Below are positions 8,603 to 19,104 of a stretch of DNA of 64,000 nt, piece after piece. The notes below the pieces were generated by a model. The model was not told the origin of the DNA and did not search any database. It saw only the letters and a program-made list of their open reading frames with translations. Source of the stretch: Paracoccaceae bacterium (GTDB lineage Bacteria; Pseudomonadota; Alphaproteobacteria; Rhodobacterales; Rhodobacteraceae); contig JAAXIY010000064.1 in NCBI GenBank assembly GCA_012270125.1, positions 32,295-96,294 of the forward strand. Reading direction: 5' to 3'. The first letter of the stretch is position 1, and each line of letters begins with the position of its first letter. The position numbers and the translations under genes are program-made.

Positions 8603-9578
8603 TTTTGTTTGCCTGAAATCCAACTGTTTCCGGGCTTAAATCATAATGCGCTCCACAAAATTGGCAATCTGCGGTTACTCGTCCTTCAGGCGTCGTCATT
8701 TTTTCTATATCTTTGGCTGAATAGATAGATAAGGATTGCCGAACGCGTTCTTCACTACAGGTACAACCAAATTCTACTTTTTGTGGTTCAAAAGCTCTTG
8801 GAGACTCTTCATGAAACAATCGCACTAGTAAGTTTTTTGGCCCAACAACTGGCCCTGTCAACTCAATTTCTTCAACGGTATCAAGTAAGATGTTAGCGCG
8901 GTTCCAATTATCATTATCGTCTCCGGTTAATAAGTCTGAAGCTACCATTAACCCATCTTCTCCTGATCCACCATCGCCAGAAACCTCTATTGAGGACTTG
9001 GGCATGTGTTGAATCATGATTCCACCTGCACGCCAATGCTCTTTACGATCCTTCTCCGTTGACTTCCCAAAACTGAGTTTAAATCGAGTCGGGAGTTGTT
9101 CTGATTGAGCAAAGTAAGCTTCAGCACAAGCAGCTAAAGATCCACCAGATAGTGGCGTTATACCTTTGTAAGGTTTCATGCCTTCACCTTGATCGATTAG
9201 GATAGCAAAGTAACCTTCACCCAGCTGCTCAAAATAAGGCCCATTGCTCAGACGACTTTCATCAAAACTTGCATAAGCCCTTATTTTTGCCGGCTCGCCT
9301 TTTTTAGATGGGCCGTAGTAATCCGTTGCTATCATCCGAACGGCACCTTTTGATTGTATTTGCAAAGATAGTTTCCATCGCAGCTTTATGCTTTCCCCGA
9401 TTATTGCTGTTAATAATGCCATTTCCGCTACTAAAGCTTCCACAGTATCAGGATAATTATGTTGCTTAAGAACTCCATTTAGAACGCCATCGAGGCGTGC
9501 TACTCGGCCGCGTATGTCAGATTTATCAAGTTGAAATGGCAGTACCGTATCATCCCAATTTATAGCTGACGAATTCAT
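8589..9578 (-). CDS. hslO: Hsp33 redox-regulated chaperone
   Basis: 329 residues, slightly longer than E. coli Hsp33. The C-terminal zinc-binding redox switch is present: CxC at C272/C274 and CxxC at C305/C308. In Hsp33 these cysteines hold zinc in the reduced state and form disulfides on oxidation, activating holdase activity in the cytoplasm. The N-terminal domain shows family sequence such as VRMIATDYYGPSKKGEPAKI and the GYFAILIDQGEGMKPYKGI block. It is first of the hslO-Nudix-CCA operon, divergent from another Nudix gene with 81 bases between the starts. Confidence 0.93.
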   Translation of the reverse strand: MNSSAINWDDTVLPFQLDKSDIRGRVARLDGVLNGVLKQHNYPDTVEALVAEMALLTAIIGESIKLRWKLSLQIQSKGAVRMIATDYYGPSKKGEPAKIRAYASFDESRLSNGPYFEQLGEGYFAILIDQGEGMKPYKGITPLSGGSLAACAEAYFAQSEQLPTRFKLSFGKSTEKDRKEHWRAGGIMIQHMPKSSIEVSGDGGSGEDGLMVASDLLTGDDNDNWNRANILLDTVEEIELTGPVVGPKNLLVRLFHEESPRAFEPQKVEFGCTCSEERVRQSLSIYSAKDIEKMTTPEGRVTADCQFCGAHYDLSPETVGFQANKNGKS

Positions 9579-9659
9579 GGTATTCTTTCTTTATTACACT
9601 AGCGACACGCATACCCTGTCTATATAGTAGCTACAAGATAAGTTGAGTGAGAAAATAAC

Positions 9660-10103
9660 ATGCGGCGTTTTGGAAATGTCCCCAATTTAGAAAAAAAATA
9701 TGTTAGAAGACCAGGTGTTTACGCTATTTTGACACGAGGTGATCAAATTTTATTAACCTATCAGGAGGAACCTGACTTTGAGTTTCAGTTGCCAGGTGGT
9801 GGGGTAGATAAGGGAGAAAATCCCATCCAGGCTTTGCACCGTGAGGTCTTGGAGGAGACGGGATGGTTAATATCAAAGCCAAGATTTTTGGGTGTTTACA
9901 AACGCTTTGTGTATATGCCTGAGTACAGCATGTATGCTGAAAAGGTCTGCAAAATATATCATGCTATTCCGTCGTTAAAAACAAGTCATACACTAGAAAA
10001 GGGGCATTCGGCTCATATTATGCATTCCCATCTTGCAACTCGCTTTCTTTTTGGAGGTGATTTGCATTTTTTAGAGAGTTACCTTGAAAATAATTTAAAT
10101 TAG
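9660..10103 (+). CDS. Nudix hydrolase of unknown substrate
   Basis: 147 residues with a complete Nudix box: GGGVDKGENPIQALHREVLE continuing into ETGW, at about residues 50-73. The family hydrolyses nucleoside diphosphates linked to another moiety. Nothing in the sequence identifies the substrate. It is divergent from hslO, and its last 9 bases overlap the convergent SDR gene. The late part is poor in recognisable motifs. Confidence 0.82.
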   Translation: MRRFGNVPNLEKKYVRRPGVYAILTRGDQILLTYQEEPDFEFQLPGGGVDKGENPIQALHREVLEETGWLISKPRFLGVYKRFVYMPEYSMYAEKVCKIYHAIPSLKTSHTLEKGHSAHIMHSHLATRFLFGGDLHFLESYLENNLN

Positions 10104-10907
10104 ATGGAGAATATCTGTTGGTTTCGCCGAGCCGCGTTGAGCTATAGACTTCTTTTTCAGCTTTCGCATTCCGTTTAGCCATCGTTCATAATCTGAAACT
10201 TTATTTATTAAATACTTTTTAACAGCCGGATGTGGTAAGATTAAAAACTCTTCACGAGCCATAGATTCAATGACTTTTTCCGCCACTGTATCTGGGGTTA
10301 ATAATCCGTCTATATCTTTAGCTTCTGATGGGTCATTAAAGCCTAATAAATTACTTGCTACGTACTGCGGACATATGACAGAAGACCTTATCCCATCATC
10401 GCCATGAGATATGGATATGCCCTCTGAAAAACTTATTGCAGCAGCTTTGCTAGCACTGTAGGGAGCATCCCCTATTTGGTAAAGTAACCCAGCGGCCGAA
10501 GCTGTATTCACAAGATAACCATATTTACGTTTCAACATACCTGGCAACAATCTTCTTGCAGCAAAGACATGTTGCATTACGTGCAACCGCCAGCTTAATT
10601 CCCAGTTTGTATTTGAGGCAGATGCAACGTGGCTTGGGTCAACAAAAATCATTCCGGCGTTTGAAATGAAACAATCAACTTGGCCAAATTTTTCTTCAGC
10701 AAAAGTTATAAAATCGTTGATTTCCTGTTCAATTGTCACATCACAAACATAACCAAAAACTCCGATACGGTCAGCTATATCTGGGGTTTGTCTATCTTTA
10801 TCTGCGATGATGACATTTGCACCTATGGAGCAAAACTTTTTTGATAAAGAAAGACCAATACCTTGGGCACCCCCAGTAATCAAAATAGTTTGATCCTTGA
10901 AGTTCAT
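10095..10907 (-). CDS. Short-chain dehydrogenase/reductase
   Basis: 270 residues. The nucleotide-binding motif GGAQGIG lies near the N-terminus, and the catalytic serine and YSASK tetrad residues lie at about 140-160. A single acidic residue after the second strand (ADKDR) favours NAD over NADP. The substrate is unknown. Its start overlaps the stop of the threonine dehydratase gene (TAATG), so the two are translationally coupled; no known pathway links them directly. It is likely an accessory oxidoreductase of amino-acid or keto-acid metabolism. Confidence 0.83.
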   Translation of the reverse strand: MNFKDQTILITGGAQGIGLSLSKKFCSIGANVIIADKDRQTPDIADRIGVFGYVCDVTIEQEINDFITFAEEKFGQVDCFISNAGMIFVDPSHVASASNTNWELSWRLHVMQHVFAARRLLPGMLKRKYGYLVNTASAAGLLYQIGDAPYSASKAAAISFSEGISISHGDDGIRSSVICPQYVASNLLGFNDPSEAKDIDGLLTPDTVAEKVIESMAREEFLILPHPAVKKYLINKVSDYERWLNGMRKLKKKSIAQRGSAKPTDILHLI

Positions 10908-12148
10908 TATATCACAAATTGAGCTAGCGTTTCATCATTTGTAATGTCTGAATAAGTTATACCTGCTTCAGATAGTTTTTTAAAAAAATCATCAAAATGA
11001 TTGGGGTCTTTGGTTTCAATGCCAATTAGTATTGATCCGAAATTTCGGGCTGATTTTTTCAGATACTCAAATCTTGTGATGTCATCATCGGGGCCTAAAA
11101 AGTTCAAAAATTCTTTTAGAGCGCCCGGTCTTTGTGGCATTCTTAGAATTAAATATTTTTTAACACCCTTAAAACGCTGTGATCGCTCTTTGACCTCTGG
11201 TAATCGCTCAAAATCAAAATTCCCACCTGTCGTAATACAGACAACAGATCTGCCGCTTATTGATTGTCCTAAATCTTGTAATGCGTCTATTGAAAGAGCG
11301 CCGGCTGGTTCAAGAACAATTCCCTCTACATTTAGCATTTCTAACATCGTTATACATACTCTATCTTCTGGGGCTCTCAACACATTGGCTAAGCCAATCG
11401 ATTTAAGAGTTTCGAAAGGCTTATTTCCAATTTGCCCAACAGCAGCACCATCTGCAAAGGTGTCAACTTTATCTAGGGGTACTGGTCTCCCAGCAATCAA
11501 TGCAGCCCAAAGTGATGCTCCACCAAGAGGTTCAATTAATGAATATTGGGAATTATTTTCAAAATATTTAAGAACACCAGCTGAAAGCCCTCCACCACCA
11601 ACAGGCATAACAATATGATCAGGACAAAAACCTAGCTGGGCCTCTATTTCAACTGCAACTGAAGCTTGTCCCTCAATAACATCGAAATCGTCAAATGGTG
11701 ATAAAAAATGCCCATCGTTTTTTTTGCAATAATCTTGTGCTGCCTTTAAACAATCATCAAAATAATCTCCGACCAACTCAATTTGGATTGAGTCACCTCC
11801 AAAAATCTCTGTCTTCTGAATTTTTTGCTTTGGAGTAGTTACCGGCATAAAAATAGTACCCTTTACGCCAAAATGCTTGCACATATAGGCAACACCCTGC
11901 GCATGGTTTCCAGCACTAGCTGCAACAAAAAGTTTGTTTTTTTGTTGCTTCCGCATCGAATTGAATGCACCTCGTAATTTATAAGAACGTACGGGGCTTA
12001 AATCTTCACGTTTTAGCCAGATATCAGCACCATAAATTGCAGAGAGGTGCTCATTTTTTTGAAGAGGGGTCCGCTCAAAGACCCCACGCATCGATTTTTC
12101 GGCGTCTCTTGCCGCTTCTTTGAAGTGTTCCATATCACAGCTTTGCAT
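10907..12148 (-). CDS. ilvA: Threonine dehydratase (threonine ammonia-lyase)
   Basis: 413 residues from the ATG at 12148. The PLP lysine is in SYKLRGAFNSM, preceded by the KREDLSPVRSYK block; the phosphate-binding glycine loop is PVGGGGLSAG. The C-terminal ~90 residues form an ACT-like regulatory domain beginning at KKYLILRMPQRPGALKEF. The enzyme converts threonine to 2-oxobutanoate and ammonia, the entry to isoleucine synthesis. This short, single-regulatory-domain form is intermediate between catabolic TdcB and the long IlvA; the ACT-like tail supports a biosynthetic role. No clear Shine-Dalgarno precedes the chosen start. Confidence 0.88.
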   Translation of the reverse strand: MQSCDMEHFKEAARDAEKSMRGVFERTPLQKNEHLSAIYGADIWLKREDLSPVRSYKLRGAFNSMRKQQKNKLFVAASAGNHAQGVAYMCKHFGVKGTIFMPVTTPKQKIQKTEIFGGDSIQIELVGDYFDDCLKAAQDYCKKNDGHFLSPFDDFDVIEGQASVAVEIEAQLGFCPDHIVMPVGGGGLSAGVLKYFENNSQYSLIEPLGGASLWAALIAGRPVPLDKVDTFADGAAVGQIGNKPFETLKSIGLANVLRAPEDRVCITMLEMLNVEGIVLEPAGALSIDALQDLGQSISGRSVVCITTGGNFDFERLPEVKERSQRFKGVKKYLILRMPQRPGALKEFLNFLGPDDDITRFEYLKKSARNFGSILIGIETKDPNHFDDFFKKLSEAGITYSDITNDETLAQFVI

Positions 12149-12285
12149 CAAGTTTCATTATCTTACAAGCGTTCAAAAGATTTAAGTGGCCAAGGTTTAT
12201 CTAGTTTAAATACAAAACATGTGTGCTTGCCCATTATGATAAAAACCGTTATCGCGCTGTTCTTAAAGGTATAAGGTGTCTAATA

Positions 12286-13515
12286 ATGTCCAAACCCAAA
12301 AAAGTTGTGTTAGCCTATTCAGGTGGCCTGGATACATCTATTATCCTAAAATGGCTGCAAAGTGAGTATGGGTGTGAGGTTGTTACTTTTACTGCCGATC
12401 TGGGTCAGGGAGAAGAGCTAGAGCCCGCAAGAAAGAAAGCTGAACTTCTTGGAATCAAGCCTCAAAATATTTTTATAGAAGATGTTCGCGAAGAATTTGT
12501 AAAAGATTTTGTTTTTCCGATGTTTCGTGCCAATGCTGTGTATGAGGGGCAATATCTCTTAGGAACTTCCATTGCGAGGCCATTGATATCCAAGAGATTA
12601 GTGGAGATTGCTGCCGAAACTGGTGCAGATGCAATCGCACACGGCGCAACCGGAAAAGGCAATGACCAAGTTAGATTCGAATTATCGGCCTATGCCTTGG
12701 ATCCAAACATAAAAGTAATTGCTCCTTGGCGAGAATGGGATTTGACTAGTCGAACAAAATTACTCGCTTTTGCAGAGGAAAACCAAATACCAATTGCAAA
12801 AGACAAGAGAGGCGAAGCCCCTTTTTCTGTTGATGCAAATTTACTTCATACTTCTTCTGAGGGCAAAGTTCTTGAAGACCCTTCAGAAATGGCACCTGAG
12901 TATGTTTTCCAACGTACGATTAACCCAGAAGATGCACCGGAGCAGGCCGAGATAATTGAGGTGGAATTTGAAAAGGGTGATCCCGTAGCAATTAATGGCA
13001 ATAATATGTCGCCTGCCGGAATTCTAACATCTTTGAACGAATATGGAAACAAACATGGTATCGGACGATTAGATTTTGTAGAGAACAGGTTTGTTGGCAT
13101 GAAATCGCGTGGAATATATGAAACTCCTGGCGGAGAGATATTACTGGAGGCTCATCGGGGGATTGAGCAAATAACTTTGGATAGTGGAGCGGGACATTTA
13201 AAGGATAGCCTTATGCCTAAATACGCAGAATTGATTTATAATGGATTTTGGTATTCTCCCGAGCGCGAGATGCTTCAGGCCGCAATAGACAGCTCACAGG
13301 AATTTGTGTCCGGTATGGTCCGTTTAAAACTTTTCAAGGGTTCTGTCCGCACAATTGGAAGGCAGTCAGATGCGTCCCTTTATTCTGAGGCTCATGTTAC
13401 TTTTGAAGATGATGCGGGAGCTTATGATCAAAAAGATGCTGCGGGGTTCATTCAACTGAATGCACTTAGACTAAAGTTATTAGCGGCTCGAAATGCTCGT
13501 CTGAAAAATGATTAA
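12286..13515 (+). CDS. argG: Argininosuccinate synthase
   Basis: 409 residues from the ATG at 12286; an in-frame start 21 codons earlier is rejected because conservation begins at [14 protein letters not shown]. That AYSGGLDTS is the ATP pyrophosphatase P-loop of the family. Other family blocks include the [15 protein letters not shown] stretch and GYWYSPE-like [12 protein letters not shown]. The enzyme condenses citrulline and aspartate using ATP in arginine synthesis. It stands alone, convergent with rlmN. Confidence 0.96.
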   Translation: MSKPKKVVLAYSGGLDTSIILKWLQSEYGCEVVTFTADLGQGEELEPARKKAELLGIKPQNIFIEDVREEFVKDFVFPMFRANAVYEGQYLLGTSIARPLISKRLVEIAAETGADAIAHGATGKGNDQVRFELSAYALDPNIKVIAPWREWDLTSRTKLLAFAEENQIPIAKDKRGEAPFSVDANLLHTSSEGKVLEDPSEMAPEYVFQRTINPEDAPEQAEIIEVEFEKGDPVAINGNNMSPAGILTSLNEYGNKHGIGRLDFVENRFVGMKSRGIYETPGGEILLEAHRGIEQITLDSGAGHLKDSLMPKYAELIYNGFWYSPEREMLQAAIDSSQEFVSGMVRLKLFKGSVRTIGRQSDASLYSEAHVTFEDDAGAYDQKDAAGFIQLNALRLKLLAARNARLKND

Positions 13516-13525
13516 TTTTCTGTGC

Positions 13526-14740
13526 TCAGGTATAGGGCACTGCATCTTTTTTAGATTTTCGTTTTTTCTCTGATGCAGATTTAAGTTGACCGCAAGCAGC
13601 CATGATGTCCTCGCCTCTTGGTGTTCTAATCGGACTGGCGTAGCCTGCTTTATATATTATATCTGCAAACGATTTAATTTGTTTCCAGTCTGAACGTTCA
13701 AACGGTGATCCTGGCCATTCATTGAAAGGGATTAGATTAATTTTGGCTGGAATTCCTTTAATTAATTGTACTAATCGACGAGCGTCTTCATCAGAGTCAT
13801 TAACACCTTTCAGCATGACATATTCGAATGTTATTCGCTCGGAATTGGATACTTTGGGATAAGATTTGAGAGTTTCCAGCAGCTGCGCAATATTCCATTT
13901 TTTATTTATTGGTACAAGCTTATTTCGAATTTCATCGGTAGTTGCATGAAAAGAGATTGCTAATTGACATCCAATTTCTTCTGCTGTTTTTGAAATTTCT
14001 GGCACAACACCAGAGGTCGAAAGCGTAATTCGTCTTCTTGATAAAGAAATACCCTCTGGATCCATTGTGATTTTCATAGCATCACGAACATTTTCGAAAT
14101 TATAAAGAGGTTCCCCCATACCCATCAGTACTACATTTGAAAGCAGCCGGGTTTCATTTTTTGGCAAACCTTGTATTGGCCACTCACCTAAATCATCTCG
14201 TGCTACCAATATTTGGCCCACAATTTCACTAGAAGATAAATTTCTAACCAGTCTTTGAGTTCCAGTATGGCAAAAAGAACATGTTAGTGTGCACCCGACT
14301 TGCGAACTTATGCAAAGTGTCCCTCTATTTTCTTCTGGGATGTAAACGGTCTCTATCTCATGCCCACCATTGATCCGCATTAAGTATTTGCGTGTTCCAT
14401 CCTCTGAAACATTTTTTGTGATTATTTCTGGGACTGATATTTGAAAACTCTTTTTTAGGTTCTCTCGATAAGGTTTCGCGAGATTGGTCATTTGATCAAA
14501 ATCGCGGACACCTTTTTCGTAAATCCACTGCCATATTTGACTTACACGCATATTTGCCTGTTTTTCTGGGGTGCCGTTTTCTATTAAAACTTCTCTTAAA
14601 TCTACGCGCGTTAGACCAACTAAATTGGTGGGCCCGTTGGGAGATTTCCTCGGCACAGTTACAAAATTGTGTGTTAGTGCCTTTGATGTTTGTGTTGCTT
14701 CAGTCAAAATATTCCTCAGGTCAAATTTTGCCCTACCCAT
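13526..14740 (-). CDS. rlmN: Dual-specificity RNA methyltransferase RlmN
   Basis: 404-residue radical SAM enzyme. The CxxxCxxC iron-sulfur motif is CTLTCSFC (C150, C154, C157), and the methyl-accepting C-terminal cysteine is in MAACGQL (about C383). RlmN methylates A2503 of 23S rRNA and A37 of some tRNAs. The first ~40 residues are an extension typical of alphaproteobacterial copies. The lysine-rich tail KKRKSKK may bind RNA. It lies 34 bases downstream of the IalB-like gene on the same strand. Confidence 0.95.
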   Translation of the reverse strand: MGRAKFDLRNILTEATQTSKALTHNFVTVPRKSPNGPTNLVGLTRVDLREVLIENGTPEKQANMRVSQIWQWIYEKGVRDFDQMTNLAKPYRENLKKSFQISVPEIITKNVSEDGTRKYLMRINGGHEIETVYIPEENRGTLCISSQVGCTLTCSFCHTGTQRLVRNLSSSEIVGQILVARDDLGEWPIQGLPKNETRLLSNVVLMGMGEPLYNFENVRDAMKITMDPEGISLSRRRITLSTSGVVPEISKTAEEIGCQLAISFHATTDEIRNKLVPINKKWNIAQLLETLKSYPKVSNSERITFEYVMLKGVNDSDEDARRLVQLIKGIPAKINLIPFNEWPGSPFERSDWKQIKSFADIIYKAGYASPIRTPRGEDIMAACGQLKSASEKKRKSKKDAVPYT

Positions 14741-14774
14741 TGAGGTATCAGCTTATGCCGTTCAGCAAATAAAG

Positions 14775-15314
14775 CTACTTACAGCGTTTTTCAGCATCTG
14801 CAACTGCAGCAGTAAAGCCCAGCAAAGAGAACGTATCCTGTGTTTGTGTCCCGCGGGATGATTTTGCGGTCAAAATAGCTTTGGCGCCTTTTTTCATTGC
14901 TTTGATGATCGTAGCATCATCTTCATCGGAACGAGCCCAAGCCCATTCACCTTCAGTGAAAAGAGCAAAGTTAGTACCATCTACATTAAGGTTTACATTT
15001 GATCCTTCAGCAAAAGGATATCCGCCAGTGAATGTTAATTGACCGTTAACTTTGCTTTCTGGTCTGAAGTTTACGAAAAGCAGAATATCTCCCCTTTTTA
15101 CTTTTACAATACGTCCATCTCGCGTGTTGATTGTTTTTTTTGGTTTAGAAACGCTCCAGCATTCTTTAGGATTATCTTCCACAAAAATAGCCCAATCTGT
15201 CTTATCAGCAACTTTGTTACTACTTGTTTCTTGTGCATAGGCATATGTTGAGAAAGTTATGCCAATTAGGGCGATAATTGATTTTACTGATACTAATGGT
15301 TTCAAAATTTTCAT
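14775..15314 (-). CDS. Invasion-associated locus B (IalB)-like periplasmic protein
   Basis: 179 residues from the ATG at 15314, chosen because AAGGAG sits about 10 bases upstream; a longer frame exists. A Sec signal peptide ends near AYAQ. The body begins DWAIFVEDNPKECWSVSKP and contains paired cysteines (CWS near residue 50 and C-terminal CK), matching the IalB family of alphaproteobacteria. The family has been linked to erythrocyte invasion in Bartonella, but free-living marine bacteria carry it too and its biochemical role is unknown. It is followed by rlmN, without an evident functional link. Confidence 0.8.
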   Translation of the reverse strand: MKILKPLVSVKSIIALIGITFSTYAYAQETSSNKVADKTDWAIFVEDNPKECWSVSKPKKTINTRDGRIVKVKRGDILLFVNFRPESKVNGQLTFTGGYPFAEGSNVNLNVDGTNFALFTEGEWAWARSDEDDATIIKAMKKGAKAILTAKSSRGTQTQDTFSLLGFTAAVADAEKRCK

Positions 15315-15478
15315 ATATACCTGCTCCTTTATCATCAAAACCAATCCTTATATAGATTTTTTCTTTATTAAGTCATACCCGTATAAACAGTATATTTGAT
15401 TGACAGAACTTTAGCCTAAAATATGCTTCAGTTTAAACCCCTGAGAAAGTTAAATTATAAATAAAAGGTAAAAATTTT

Positions 15479-16477
15479 ATGAAAACACAAATTATGTGTG
15501 AGATATGGCGAGGTTCATATTTGGAGTCTGTTCATTCTGGTACTGCAGTAATTTGTGATAAAAATGGTGAAATAAGCCATCAATGGGGTGATCCAAGTGC
15601 ACTAATTTTACCTCGAAGTTCTGCAAAGATGTTGCAAGCTCTCCCTTTGATAATCTCAGGTGCGGAGGAAAAATTTAGCATTGGAGAAGATTTATTAGCC
15701 CTCGCCTGTGCTTCGCATAATGCGGCGGAAATCCATATATCAAGAGTTCTTGGTTGGCTTTCCCATCTTGAGTTGGATGAAAGTGATCTGCGATGTGGTC
15801 CTCAGCCGCCAAAAGACCCCCATATAAAAAATCAGATGCGTAAAAAAGGACAATCACCTTGTCAAATTCATAATAATTGTTCTGGGAAACATGCCGGCTT
15901 TCTATCTGTAGCGCGCCACTTGAATGCTGGACCAGAATACACAGATCCCAACCATCCCGTTCAGCTCATGGTTATGGATGTATTCCAGGAATTAACTCAA
16001 AATAAAGTTGATGGGATTGTCATAGATGGTTGCTCAGCTCCTAATCCTGCAATGCCTTTATCTTCACTTGCTCAGAGCATGGCTTGGTTTTCAACCGCAC
16101 ATAATCGAAATGATCGTCTTAGCAAAGCGGCCCTAAAGTTAAGAAATGCTATGGTAAATTATCCGGAATTAGTTGCTGGTGAAGGTCGAGCTTGCACAAG
16201 CTTAATGAAAGCATGTGATAAAAAGGCAATTCTAAAAACTGGGGCAGAAGGTGTTTTTGTAGCAATTTTACCAGAGTTGGAAAAAGGAATTGCACTGAAA
16301 GTTGCTGATGGTGGAACTAGAGCCTCTGAATGTGCCATTGCTTCGCTACTTATACAATTAGGTGTTCTTAGTCCTAATCATCCAACGGCATTAGCTTATA
16401 CAAATTCGCCAATATTGAACTGGCGAAAAATAGAAACTGGTGTAATGAAAGCGAGTAAGTCGTTTTCAATATGTTAG
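15479..16477 (+). CDS. L-asparaginase, Rhizobium etli (class 3) type
   Basis: 332 residues of the asparaginase II / ReAV family, unrelated to E. coli AnsA/AnsB. Conserved landmarks are the RSSAK motif (S47, K50) equivalent to the catalytic Ser-Lys pair, [16 protein letters not shown] and [12 protein letters not shown], which supply the Cys/Lys/Cys metal site described for the R. etli enzyme, and ALKVADGG with the second catalytic lysine. It hydrolyses asparagine to aspartate and ammonia. Its stop overlaps the rluE-like gene by 7 bases. Confidence 0.88.
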   Translation: MKTQIMCEIWRGSYLESVHSGTAVICDKNGEISHQWGDPSALILPRSSAKMLQALPLIISGAEEKFSIGEDLLALACASHNAAEIHISRVLGWLSHLELDESDLRCGPQPPKDPHIKNQMRKKGQSPCQIHNNCSGKHAGFLSVARHLNAGPEYTDPNHPVQLMVMDVFQELTQNKVDGIVIDGCSAPNPAMPLSSLAQSMAWFSTAHNRNDRLSKAALKLRNAMVNYPELVAGEGRACTSLMKACDKKAILKTGAEGVFVAILPELEKGIALKVADGGTRASECAIASLLIQLGVLSPNHPTALAYTNSPILNWRKIETGVMKASKSFSIC

Positions 16478-17013
16478 TGTTGTTTAATAAGCCATTTCAT
16501 GTCCTTTCCCAATTTAGTGATAAGGAAGGCATTGCTGATGAAAGGGAAAACCTATCACATTTTATTGATATAAAAGATGTTTACCCAGCAGGTAGATTGG
16601 ATTTGGACAGTGAGGGATTAATGATCTTGACTGATAACGGGAAGTTGCAGTCAAGGATATCTTCTCCTAAATTTAAGATTGAAAAAACTTACCTTGTCCA
16701 GGTTGAAGGTGTTCCAACAGATTTCAATTTGGATCCCATAAGAAAAGGTCTTGAATTGAAGGATGGCGTTACAAGGCCAGCAAAAGCAAGGTTAATAAAT
16801 GAACCAAAATGGCTCTGGAATAGAGAACCGCCTATCAGAGTACGCAAATCTATTCCTGAAAGTTGGCTTGAATTAAAAATAAAAGAAGGAAAAAATAGGC
16901 AGATTAGACGCATGACCGCAAAAATTGGGTTTCCAACGCTTCGGCTTATCCGCACTTCAATTGGTGAATGGAAATTGGGTAATTTGAAACCTGGCGACTA
17001 TCGTGTGTTATGA
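16471..17013 (+). CDS. rluE: rRNA large-subunit pseudouridine synthase, RluE group
   Basis: 180 residues, a short RsuA/RluB/RluE-type synthase without an S4 domain. The catalytic aspartate lies in [15 protein letters not shown], and the KTYLVQV and GKNRQIRRM motifs follow at the expected spacing. RluE modifies U2457 of 23S rRNA in E. coli. It overlaps the asparaginase gene by 7 bases, so the two are probably co-expressed. Assignment to RluE rather than another small paralogue is by size and sequence pattern only. Confidence 0.86.
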   Translation: MLVLFNKPFHVLSQFSDKEGIADERENLSHFIDIKDVYPAGRLDLDSEGLMILTDNGKLQSRISSPKFKIEKTYLVQVEGVPTDFNLDPIRKGLELKDGVTRPAKARLINEPKWLWNREPPIRVRKSIPESWLELKIKEGKNRQIRRMTAKIGFPTLRLIRTSIGEWKLGNLKPGDYRVL

Positions 17014-17042
17014 ATAAAAATTTATTTTGGTAGAGCTTTAAA

Positions 17043-18395
17043 CTATATTGATGAAAACCCATAATCTAACGCATCCAAAATCTGATCTATCTCGGCTTCA
17101 GATATTACGAGAGGCGGAGACATTAAGATATTGTTCAGCCCTAGTCGAACCATAGCTCCAGCTTCGTAGGTTTTCTGATGCAGTTTTTTCATTGTATCCA
17201 TGTCCATAGGAGTTTTTTTATTCGGATCACTGACTACTTCGATAGCGGCCATCAGACCCTGACCTCCTCTGACATCTCCTATCACGTCAAATTTCTTTTT
17301 AAGTTTCTGTATGCCTTCATAAAGTTGTTTACCACGGACACCGGCATTATCTTTCGTGCTAATTCTTTGAGTTTCTGATAAACAAGCACAAACAGCTGCC
17401 GCACCTACAGGATGAGCAGAATAGGTATAACCATGGAAAATACCCGCTTCAGAACTTGCAGAGTTTTCAAAAACACTTGCCACTTTTCCACTCATTAGAG
17501 CAGCGCCCACAGGGAAATAACCTGATGTAATACCTTTAGCCATGCTCATCATATCTGGTTTTACATTCCAGTGTCTTGCACCTGACCAAGAGCCAGTTCT
17601 GCCGAAACCAGTTATGACTTCATCCGAAATCATTAATATACCGTTCCTGTCACAAACTTCTTGCATAAGGCCCATAAAAGATGCGTCTGGAACAATGACG
17701 CCACCTGCTCCTTGAATAGGTTCCATAATGAAAGCGGCAATTGTGTTTTTATCTTGGAAAGCAATTTCGTCCTCGAAGGCTTGTACAATATTAAGAGCTA
17801 ATTTTTTGGGATCAGTTTCATTAAATGGATTTCGATAGGTATATGGGCTTGGAAGGTGAAAACATCCTGGTAATAAAGGTTCGTATGCAATTCTGAACCG
17901 ATTATTACCATTTACAGAGGCACCCCCAAAATGCGTTCCATGGTATCCTTTTTTTAAAGATATGAACTTTGTCCGAGTGGGTTCTCCTCGTAGCCTATGA
18001 TACTGACGAGCCAACCTTAGACATGTTTCAACTGAGTCTGATCCTCCCGATGTGAAAAAAACTCGCTCCATTCCATCAGCCTTAAACATCTCAGTGACCA
18101 TGTAAGATGCTTCGATGGCAGCTGGGTTTGTTGTTCCTGCAAAACCAGAATAATAGGGTAGATGGTAGAGTTGTTCAGATATGGCTTCTTTAATTGCATC
18201 ATTTGAGTAGCCCAAATTAACACACCAAAGCCCTCCAACTGCATCGACGGTTGTATGTCCATCTATATCGCTAATCTGCGATCCATCGGCTTTAGTAATT
18301 ACCTTAGGTGGGTTATTAATTGAGTCACCCGGCGCTCCCATTGGATGCCACAAGTGTTTTGCATTATTTTCCGTAATGAAATTGTTGTCGCGCAT
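17043..18395 (-). CDS. Class III omega-aminotransferase
   Basis: 450 residues from the ATG at 18395, preferred over 18407 because GGGGGAAG lies just upstream. The fold-type I class III features are clear: HLWHPMG near the N-terminus, FFTSGGSDSVETCLRLARQY for the phosphate-binding region, ISDEVITGFGRTGSW with the PLP-contacting aspartate, and the Schiff-base lysine in MAKGITSGYFPVGAALMS. This subgroup includes beta-alanine, taurine and omega-amino acid:pyruvate transaminases; the substrate is not decided by sequence. It is divergent from smpB and otherwise isolated. A taurine or polyamine substrate would fit a marine heterotroph, but that is inference. Confidence 0.87.
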   Translation of the reverse strand: MRDNNFITENNAKHLWHPMGAPGDSINNPPKVITKADGSQISDIDGHTTVDAVGGLWCVNLGYSNDAIKEAISEQLYHLPYYSGFAGTTNPAAIEASYMVTEMFKADGMERVFFTSGGSDSVETCLRLARQYHRLRGEPTRTKFISLKKGYHGTHFGGASVNGNNRFRIAYEPLLPGCFHLPSPYTYRNPFNETDPKKLALNIVQAFEDEIAFQDKNTIAAFIMEPIQGAGGVIVPDASFMGLMQEVCDRNGILMISDEVITGFGRTGSWSGARHWNVKPDMMSMAKGITSGYFPVGAALMSGKVASVFENSASSEAGIFHGYTYSAHPVGAAAVCACLSETQRISTKDNAGVRGKQLYEGIQKLKKKFDVIGDVRGGQGLMAAIEVVSDPNKKTPMDMDTMKKLHQKTYEAGAMVRLGLNNILMSPPLVISEAEIDQILDALDYGFSSI

Positions 18396-18513
18396 AACTT
18401 CCCCCATTAATTAATTTTAAATTAGTGTTGTTTGAGTGAGCTGTCGATTAAATTTTTGTGTAAACTTATCGTTTTATGGACAATAATTGCTGGTGTGTGT
18501 AAGCGAATAATTG

Positions 18514-18990
18514 ATGAGTAAAACTAAAGCAGATCCAAATTATAAAGTAATTGCTGAAAATAGGCGTGCGCGATTTGACTATGCCATAGAAAATGATCTG
18601 GAGTGTGGTGTCGTCCTCTTTGGATCTGAAGTTAAGTCAATGCGCAATGGTGGTTCAAACATTGCAGAAAGTTATGCCCAAATTGAAAATGGAGAGCTTT
18701 GGTTGGTTAATTCATATGTAGCACCTTATGAACAAGCAAAAAATTGGGGCCATCAAGAGCGGCGAAAGAGGAAATTGCTGGCGAACAAAAAAGAGCTGTC
18801 TAGGTTGTGGAATGAAACCCAACGCAAAGGAATGACGCTGGTACCTTTAGTCATGTATTTCAATCATACTGGGAAAGTGAAAATTAAGATAGGGATAGCC
18901 AAAGGCAAAAAAATTCATGATAAACGAGCCGATGAAGCAAAACGAGATTGGGGACGACAAAAACAAAGGCTCCTGCGTCAATCTGAGTAA
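18514..18990 (+). CDS. smpB: SmpB, SsrA (tmRNA)-binding protein
   Basis: 158 residues. Typical family sequence runs from [11 protein letters not shown] through [15 protein letters not shown] and [12 protein letters not shown] to a basic C-terminal tail ([20 protein letters not shown]) that inserts in the decoding centre. SmpB carries tmRNA to stalled ribosomes for trans-translation. The tmRNA gene itself is not adjacent; I did not see it in the window. The start is the ATG at 18514; a TTG three bases earlier is also open. Confidence 0.95.
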   Translation: MSKTKADPNYKVIAENRRARFDYAIENDLECGVVLFGSEVKSMRNGGSNIAESYAQIENGELWLVNSYVAPYEQAKNWGHQERRKRKLLANKKELSRLWNETQRKGMTLVPLVMYFNHTGKVKIKIGIAKGKKIHDKRADEAKRDWGRQKQRLLRQSE

Positions 18991-19104
18991 TATGATAAGC
19001 TTGGAAGAAGTTTAGGAAATTTTAGTGTGATTAAAATATGTTGATGCTTGCCCTATTCATTATGAGACTGTAGTCAGCTGTAAAAAGTTAATGGAAAAAT
19101 TTGA

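Noticed and set aside
11001..11618. 205-codon open frame antisense to the threonine dehydratase gene
   Set aside because: The opposite strand encodes conserved IlvA sequence through the whole interval; no domain or ribosome site here.
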